From: Micromonospora sp. LH3U1
Lineage (GTDB): Bacteria; Actinomycetota; Actinomycetes; Mycobacteriales; Micromonosporaceae
Length of the DNA: 64,000 nucleotides
Direction: 5' to 3'
Assembly: GCF_028475105.1 (NCBI RefSeq)
Contig: NZ_CP116936.1
Location: 2,727,501 to 2,791,500 of the forward strand
In this document: one piece after another, positions 59,307 through 64,000 of the stretch
How positions within the stretch are numbered: the first letter of the stretch is position 1
Layout of the letters: each line of letters starts with the position of its first letter
Program-made: the position numbers and the translations under genes
Notes under the pieces: model-generated
The model's database searches: none
What the model saw: only the letters and a program-made list of their open reading frames with translations
Told to the model about the DNA's origin: nothing

Positions 59307-59773
59307 TTACGGGTAGCGGGAGGTGTGGCGGAACAAGCCAAGCCGGTCCAGTCCCACCAGGGTCAGCAGAATTCCGGCCAGGAGCACCAGCCACTGCTCG
59401 ACCAGCGGATACAACGGTACGGCCCACCCTTGCGTGAATGTCACGTTGTCCGTGCAGGAGACCGGGGCCGGTCCGGAGAACCACGGGTTGATACGGCAGC
59501 CGTCGATGTGCGGGCCTCGGCTGGGCCGGGATGGCACGTCGACGGTCCGCTCGTCGCCGCTCACGGGGGTGATGGTGCAGGTGTGCGTGCCGCCGCGGAC
59601 GGCGCTGTGAGGTATGCCGGACCGGTGCCGTCCCAGGTGTGGGCGGTGCCGACGGCCCCGGTGCGGGCGTAACCCATGAGGGCCAGGCACAGCGCGGCGA
59701 TCACACATCCGAGAGCAACGAGCCCTCGGCCCAACTGTCGGGTAGTCCGCTTTGACCGCGCTCTTACCGCCAC
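59307..59773 (-). pseudogene. Two-helix membrane protein with a frameshift
   Basis: From GTG 59773 the frame reads RSKRTTRQLGRGLVALGCVI, helix ALCLALMGYA and WDGTGPAYLTAP. About 59590-59612 it moves to another frame, continuing GGTHTCTITPVSGDERTVDV, CRINPWFSGPAPVSC and a second helix (VEQWLVLLAGILLTLVGLDR). Cysteine pairs sit in the extracellular loop. One missing base would explain the break. Hypothetical. Confidence 0.65.
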
Positions 59774-59949
59774 GGGCCCTCCCTGTACGGCTCGTCGCCG
59801 TCGTTCGTCCAACTCCAGTCCGAGCTGGAATGTGTGCTGTCGGACACGGCTGCGGGTTCATCGCGGGTCGATGGAGAGTGGTCCATCGCGATGGCACGGG
59901 CGGCGGTGGCCAGGGCGTCCACGTCGTCATGCGCTTCTGACCGTGGCAT
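59764..59949 (-). CDS. Small acidic hypothetical protein upstream of the membrane protein
   Basis: 61 aa from ATG 59949 (the frame is open to 60138, giving up to 124 aa). It reads DVDALATAARAIAMDHSPST and an acidic, Trp-containing tail ending EGPWR. Its TAA lies inside the start region of the membrane-protein gene, so the two are coupled. No family recognised. Confidence 0.4.
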   Translation of the reverse strand: MPRSEAHDDVDALATAARAIAMDHSPSTRDEPAAVSDSTHSSSDWSWTNDGDEPYREGPWR

Positions 59950-60263
59950 GACCGCGTGCACGCTACCCACACCGGGTGAAACGGCCTCGCCGGCCAGCGC
60001 TGCCAGCAGCGGCGAGTGCGGAGACGAACATGAGGCCGGCGCGGGTCGGGACTGTGTGCCGCGGGTGCGCCGCGCTGGTCCGCCACCAATGAGAAGCCGT
60101 TGGGCGGGGAGCTGATGGCCGGCAACAGGCCGGGGCACGACAGTCGTCGCGCCGCCGCGCCGCAGAGCGAGTCACCGCCGGCCGTGGTGGGGATGCGGCG
60201 CGGAGTGTGCGAGGCCGTCCCTCCTAGATCAAGGGAGCTCTTCGTGTCGCTGAATCCGAGCTT

Positions 60264-61171
60264 TCATGATGCCTCCGGACTCTCACCCTTGAGCCGTGCC
60301 AGGACGTCCGGGTCCGTATCCGGCTTGAGCGTGATCTGATCAACCAGCCACCGTCGTGCCGAAAGCATGCGCTCTGCGGGGTTGGCTCCGGCGAACAGGA
60401 GATACTTCAGGCCTGCGTACTGAGTCATCTTGTAGGCGGCCTGCAGAGCTTCCAGCATCAGGTACGGGTTTGGCTGGCTGGTTGTCCGGAAGTGACCCGG
60501 CTCGTATTCGTCGCCAACGACCACGGTCTGGAGGTCAAGATTCGTCCAGTACATGCCGTGAGCAGCGCCACTCGCCGCCCGCCAGATGCGCTCCACCTCG
60601 TCCTTGTCGAGATCTAGGTCATCTGGATTGCAGGCATCACGGACAATGTTGAGATAAGCCGGTGGGGGCTTGAGTTGGTCCTCGGTGAACTCGGCGGCAA
60701 CCCGCCTCAGCAGTTCGGCATCACGTTCCTTAACCCGTTCCTTGCCCGCGATGTCGAGGTGCTCTTTCGGTGCTCCTGCAGGTCCCACCTGATCAGCTTG
60801 AGGTGCCGCTGAACACACACGGCTGGGTCTTGCGTGTCCATGAGCCACACAGCCTGGGCTGCGCCCTCCAACGCAGCACGGGCCAATGTGTAGGACGGAC
60901 GAAGCGTGAAGAAAACCACCTGTTCGGGATGAAATTTGAACGGTGCAGCGTGGTCGGCCCACATGAGCATGTGCTGCAGGGCGGCGGTCACGTAGTGCCG
61001 GGCGCGGTCGGAAACCTTTTCGAACGGGTACAGAGTGTTGACCTGATCAAAGCTCGATCCCCGAGCTGGTGCGCCGCACTCCTCAACCGTGTGCCAGGTG
61101 AGGCGGCTGCCCTGAGCGATCTCAGTGAAAGCCTGACTGATCTCCGTAGGAACCGGCACCGGATTATCCAT
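60264..61171 (-). pseudogene. Helical hypothetical protein with a frameshift
   Basis: From ATG 61171 the first frame reads VSDRARHYVTAALQHMLMWA, SYTLARAALEGAAQAVWLMD and RHLKLIRWDLQEHRK. After the TTT run at 60775-60777 (A on the coding strand) the other frame continues EHLDIAGKERVKERDAELLR, DEVERIWRAASGAAHGMYWT and YLLFAGANPAERMLSARRWL. One added A joins them into about 300 residues. The pattern is that of helical DUF5677/HEPN-like proteins of islands. Leaderless promoter at 61179. Error or true frameshift is undecided. Confidence 0.65.
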
Positions 61172-61178
61172 GCTCGGG

Positions 61179-61184
61179 ACTCTA
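61179..61184 (-). promoter_or_regulatory. -10 element (TAGAGT), leaderless
   Basis: On the minus strand TAGAGT stands 7 nt before ATG 61171. To the right, 61185-61545 shows no gene or repeat I recognise. Confidence 0.45.
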
Positions 61185-61545
61185 GGACATACCCAAGGAG
61201 GCCATAGCGGGCGAGTCACCGCAGTCAGGATCGCCGGTCGAACAGCCTTGACGCTAGACGTGTGGCCGGCACCCTACAACCCCTCGCGCCTCAGCCCGTC
61301 GCATGACATCCGCCGACGAGCGCGTGTGTCGGTGACAGCGGACAGTCTCGATGTCACGGCGCCGGTCGGTGTCGGGTTAGTGCTCTAGCCGTACTTGGGC
61401 GATCCGGAGTTTTAGCAGTTCACGGGCATGATACCCATCCGAGTCGCGCAGGTAGCGCAACGGTCTATGTCGATGCTATTCGTGCAATGCTCAGGTGATC
61501 GCACTGTCTGTCTGTTGTGGCCTATGAGTCGCCGGGCAGGCTCCC

Positions 61546-61746
61546 GTGCTTGTGTTGATCGATGAGATTGTGGGCTGGCGGGCGGGTCTGGATGATCTGT
61601 TGGCGAGGTTCGCGCACCGTTTCGGGCGTGCGGAGCCGCGCCGGCAGGCGCTGACCTACCTGCTCGGGTTGTTGTCACCCCTGGCGAGCAATAACGGCTG
61701 GACCCTGGCCGAGGCCGCCGGCGCAGGTCCTCAGCCCAGGCCCTGA
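61546..61746 (+). pseudogene. IS701-family transposase N-terminal relic
   Basis: 66 codons with LDDLLARFAHRFGRAEPRRQ and YLLGLLSPLASNNGWTLAEA then AGAG. This matches the start of IS701-type transposases (pattern RF-R-E-R, YL-GLL, KNGWTLAEAAG). The DDE core is missing. Confidence 0.8.
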
Positions 61747-61761
61747 CGCGTCCGCCTGTCG

Positions 61762-61890
61762 GCCTGAAGGCCGACGGTTCGGGTAGGGCGATGCGCAGAC
61801 GCAGGTGCTGATCTGGGTCGCGGAACCAGAGAAACCACCAGTCGGGCGGAGCGTCCCACTCGGCGATCAGCCGAGGGAGGTGTTCAGCCA
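61762..61890 (-). pseudogene. Relic of a lanthipeptide/thiopeptide dehydratase C-terminal domain
   Basis: The minus strand reads LLAEHLPRLIAEWDAPPD then WWFLWFRDPDQHLRLRIALP. The WWF-RxxDP-HLRLR signature is that of the SpaB_C / thiopeptide-type bacteriocin biosynthesis domain. Only about 43 codons remain, bounded by a stop upstream. No other lanthipeptide gene is visible. Confidence 0.6.
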
Positions 61891-62060
61891 GGAGTTAGGT
61901 TCTGGCGGCGGATGTCTCCGTACAGCTTAGCGAGCAGGAGCCTTGAGGCGGCGGGTCTTTGTTCCTGGTCGCGCCCGATGGCGCGAGCCGGGGTCGGTGT
62001 GGGCAGCGGCCTTGAAGAGCCCTGCAACAATGTGTCGTTGGCGTGCTGAAAGGTGACGTG

Positions 62061-62438
62061 GTGACTGGTGTCGAGATGATCCTTGCCGCCTTGGCGGCAG
62101 GGGCTGGTGCCGGCGTGTCCGACTCCGCAAAGGCGCTTGTGGTCGACGCGTATGCAGACTTGCGGGACGTGCTGCGTCAGCGATTGGCGGGCAGAAACCG
62201 AGCAGTTGAGGCGCTCGATGGAGTTGAGGTCGCCTCTGGTGAATGGCGAACGGAGCTGGGTGCGGCGCTGGCCGAGGCGAACGCTGACCGTGATGAGGAA
62301 GTTCTCTCCGCTGCCCGGGCCATTCTCTCTTCTGCCGATCCGCGGGAATTAGGAGTAAGTCGCTACATGGCGGATCTTCGCGAGGCGCGGGGCGTGCAGC
62401 TTGGTGACCATAACGTCCAACACAACTCGTTCAACTGA
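62061..62438 (+). CDS. Bell-type effector-like protein with C-terminal RHIM-like motif (copy 2)
   Basis: 125 aa from GTG 62061, with AAAGG 7 nt upstream (GTG 62058 and 62043 also possible). The N-terminal helical domain (VEMILAALAAGAGAGVSDSA, DAYADLRDVLRQRL) parallels the copy at 43521 residue by residue. Residues 111-124 are the RHIM-like motif GVQLGDHNVQHNSF, and only Asn follows before the stop. TGATG overlap with the NLR downstream. Predicted amyloid-triggered effector, as for copy 1. Confidence 0.75.
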   Translation: MTGVEMILAALAAGAGAGVSDSAKALVVDAYADLRDVLRQRLAGRNRAVEALDGVEVASGEWRTELGAALAEANADRDEEVLSAARAILSSADPRELGVSRYMADLREARGVQLGDHNVQHNSFN

Positions 62439-64000
62439 TGGCATCGGCTGGGTTCGGTGAAACGAGGTGGACCATCGATGCGCGCCGCGCTATGGGCGTG
62501 CAGGTTGGTGATCAAGGGGTTCAGGTCAACCAGCTCCACCTGCCGCCGCGCTCGGTGACTTGGCCGGTCCGAGTCGGTGTCCTTCCTGCGTCGGCGCAGG
62601 GACGCTTGAACCGCTTGGCTGACGCGCAGCTAGCCTCCGCGCTGGTTGATCATCATCGTGAAAGGCTGGCGCTTGGCCAGGTCTTGACTGGTTCGGGTGG
62701 TGTTGGCAAGACGCAGGCTGCGGCCGCACTGGCAGATCGCTGGTGGCGGGAGGGAAGACTTGATCTCCTCGTATGGGTCACCGCCGCCTCGCGTACCGCG
62801 CTAATTGCTCGTTACGCGCAGGCTGCTGCTGAAGTGACCGGCGTCGTAGATCCAGATTCCAACGACGGGGCAGTCCGGTTCCTGGCCTGGCTGGCCAGCA
62901 CGCCGCGCAGATGGCTAGTAGTCCTCGACGACCTCGTCGATCCCGCGGATCTACTGGGCCTATGGCCCCCCAATACCCCGTCCGGTCACGTGGTGATGAC
63001 TACACGACGGCGGGATGCGGCACTGTTAGCTGGCCGGAACGTCATTGACGTCGGTCTGTTCACTCCCGACGAGGCGACCCAGTATCTACGAAGCAAACTC
63101 TCGGATGCGCCGCACCGTCCCGATGAGGCCGAAGCGCTTGCCCAAGATCTCGGTCACTTACCGCTGGCCCTGGCACAGGCCGCTGCATACCTCATTGACC
63201 AGGACTTGACCTGCTCACAGTACCGACAGAGACTGAGGCGCCGCCGACTTCATGACCTTGCACCGCACGCTCTACCCGACGACCAGGCAGCGCCAGTGGG
63301 ACTCACCTGGAATCCGTCAATCGACGCGGCCGACGAACATACGCGAGGCGTGGCGCGACCAATGTTGGAACTGGCTGCGCAGCTCGACCCGAACGGAATC
63401 CCCGCCGAGCTGTTCACCACCAACGCCGTCACCACCTACGTTGCTGAGCGAGTCGGGCGGCCGATCGACGACGATGACACACATGATGCGCTGCGCCTGC
63501 TGCACCGTCTCAGCCTCGCGAGCCTAGATAGCAGCGGTCGCAGCGTGCGAGTACACGCCATGCTGCAACGCGTTGTCCGGGAGGCTACGTCGGCTATCGT
63601 CTTGCACACCCTGGCGCGGGTCGCGGCTGATGCCCTCCTGCTGTCATGGCCCGCTCGTGGAGACGTCGGGACCCTCGCCCAGGCGTTCAGAGCCAACACA
63701 GCCGTGTTGCAGGCGGTGAGCGAGAGCAGCCTCGTCGACGCCGATTTTGGCGTGCATCCCGTGCTGCTGCGGAGCGGAAGCAGCCTCGGGGAAGCAGGGC
63801 TCGTAGCTGCTGCCCGCGACTACTTCCAGAGTCTGCAGGATATTTCGACTGGACGTCTCGGTCCGGACCATCCGCATACCTTGTTCACCCGCGGCAGTGC
63901 CGCCAACTGGTTGGGAAGGGCTGGGGATGCGGCTGGTGCCGCTGCTCTGCTTGCGCAGTTGCTGGCTGACCTAAATCGGCTTGTCGGCCCCAATCACCCC
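62438..64000 (+). CDS. NLR-type STAND protein: RHIM-like motif, NB-ARC, TPR (copy 2, cut by window end)
   Basis: 521 codons are in the window with no stop. ATG 62438 overlaps the Bell-type stop. Residues about 20-33 are GVQVGDQGVQVNQL, the RHIM-like motif. WPVRVGVLP leads into the NB-ARC: P-loop GSGGVGKTQ, Walker B WLVVLDD, TTRRRDAALLAG and GHLPLALAQAAAYL. A winged-helix part has DPNGIPAELFTTNAV and VRVHAMLQRVVREA. The TPR array begins at LGPDHPHTLFTRGSAANWLG and continues past the edge. It is a clear paralogue of the NLR at 43883, with the same order, and is diverged along its full length. Confidence 0.88.
   Translation, partial: MASAGFGETRWTIDARRAMGVQVGDQGVQVNQLHLPPRSVTWPVRVGVLPASAQGRLNRLADAQLASALVDHHRERLALGQVLTGSGGVGKTQAAAALADRWWREGRLDLLVWVTAASRTALIARYAQAAAEVTGVVDPDSNDGAVRFLAWLASTPRRWLVVLDDLVDPADLLGLWPPNTPSGHVVMTTRRRDAALLAGRNVIDVGLFTPDEATQYLRSKLSDAPHRPDEAEALAQDLGHLPLALAQAAAYLIDQDLTCSQYRQRLRRRRLHDLAPHALPDDQAAPVGLTWNPSIDAADEHTRGVARPMLELAAQLDPNGIPAELFTTNAVTTYVAERVGRPIDDDDTHDALRLLHRLSLASLDSSGRSVRVHAMLQRVVREATSAIVLHTLARVAADALLLSWPARGDVGTLAQAFRANTAVLQAVSESSLVDADFGVHPVLLRSGSSLGEAGLVAAARDYFQSLQDISTGRLGPDHPHTLFTRGSAANWLGRAGDAAGAAALLAQLLADLNRLVGPNHP

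Noticed and set aside
59760..59775. A fourth copy of the repeat end CGGTAAGAG (on the minus strand)
   Set aside because: Only the nine bases match; none of the remaining 130 bp of the repeat is present, and the site is within coding sequence.
28813..64000. Whole accessory half as an intact prophage or ICE
   Set aside because: No capsid, portal, terminase, tail, relaxase or transfer genes are visible, and the only integrase is half a gene.

Overview
The window is high-GC actinobacterial DNA, and the gene order and codon use point to Micromonosporaceae (Micromonospora or a close relative). This is an inference from recognisable families, not from a database search. It falls into two halves.

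Positions 1 to about 28,750 are conserved chromosome. They hold tlyA (cut by the window edge), nadK, an S8 subtilisin-like protease convergent with a LuxR-type regulator, recN, the cytokinetic pair steA/steB, a MraY-like prenyl-phosphate sugar transferase, murJ, a GT4 glycosyltransferase, a large alkaline-phosphatase-like membrane protein, pyrG, a Nudix ADP-ribose pyrophosphatase, a TM2 protein, ald, xerD, parA, scpA, scpB, rluB, cmk and der. Themes are rRNA and NAD metabolism, septum and envelope assembly, nucleotide supply and chromosome segregation. Many neighbours share GTGA or ATGA overlaps. The half ends at a tRNA-Pro(GGG) gene with its own terminator.

From about 28,800 to the right edge the window is an accessory island. 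It opens with a truncated tyrosine integrase facing the tRNA-Pro. It continues with small, often leaderless orphan genes: creatininase family, membrane-anchored phosphoribosyltransferase, PCD-VOC fusion, a DUF2135-like two-gene module, GIY-YIG, HEAT repeats, HAD, SUKH, a lipoprotein, and a YbaB/EspC/WXG trio of type VII secretion type. It then becomes dense in conflict-type systems and wreckage of mobile DNA.

The main features of the second half are: (1) two paralogous gene pairs, at 43.5-46.9 kb and 62.1-64.0 kb. Each is a short helical protein ending in a RHIM-like amyloid motif, overlapping a NB-ARC/TPR NLR that carries a matching motif at its N terminus. (2) A candidate RiPP locus at 50.96-52.88 kb: two homologous short peptides flanking an ATP-grasp ligase and a membrane protein. 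(3) A one-polypeptide HTH/N6-methylase/specificity protein put out of frame by an exact 10-bp tandem duplication. (4) A 1209-aa protein with a restriction-nuclease-like N terminus, a P-loop NTPase and a helical tail. (5) Three copies of an approximately 140-bp intergenic repeat that bracket the RiPP locus and the 1209-aa gene like cassettes. (6) Relics of ISAs1, ISAzo13 and IS701 transposases, a NADAR protein and a lanthipeptide dehydratase C-terminal domain.

Four genes carry what look like single-base losses, three of them in homopolymer runs. These may be real pseudogenes or assembly errors, and this should be settled before any of them is called dead.
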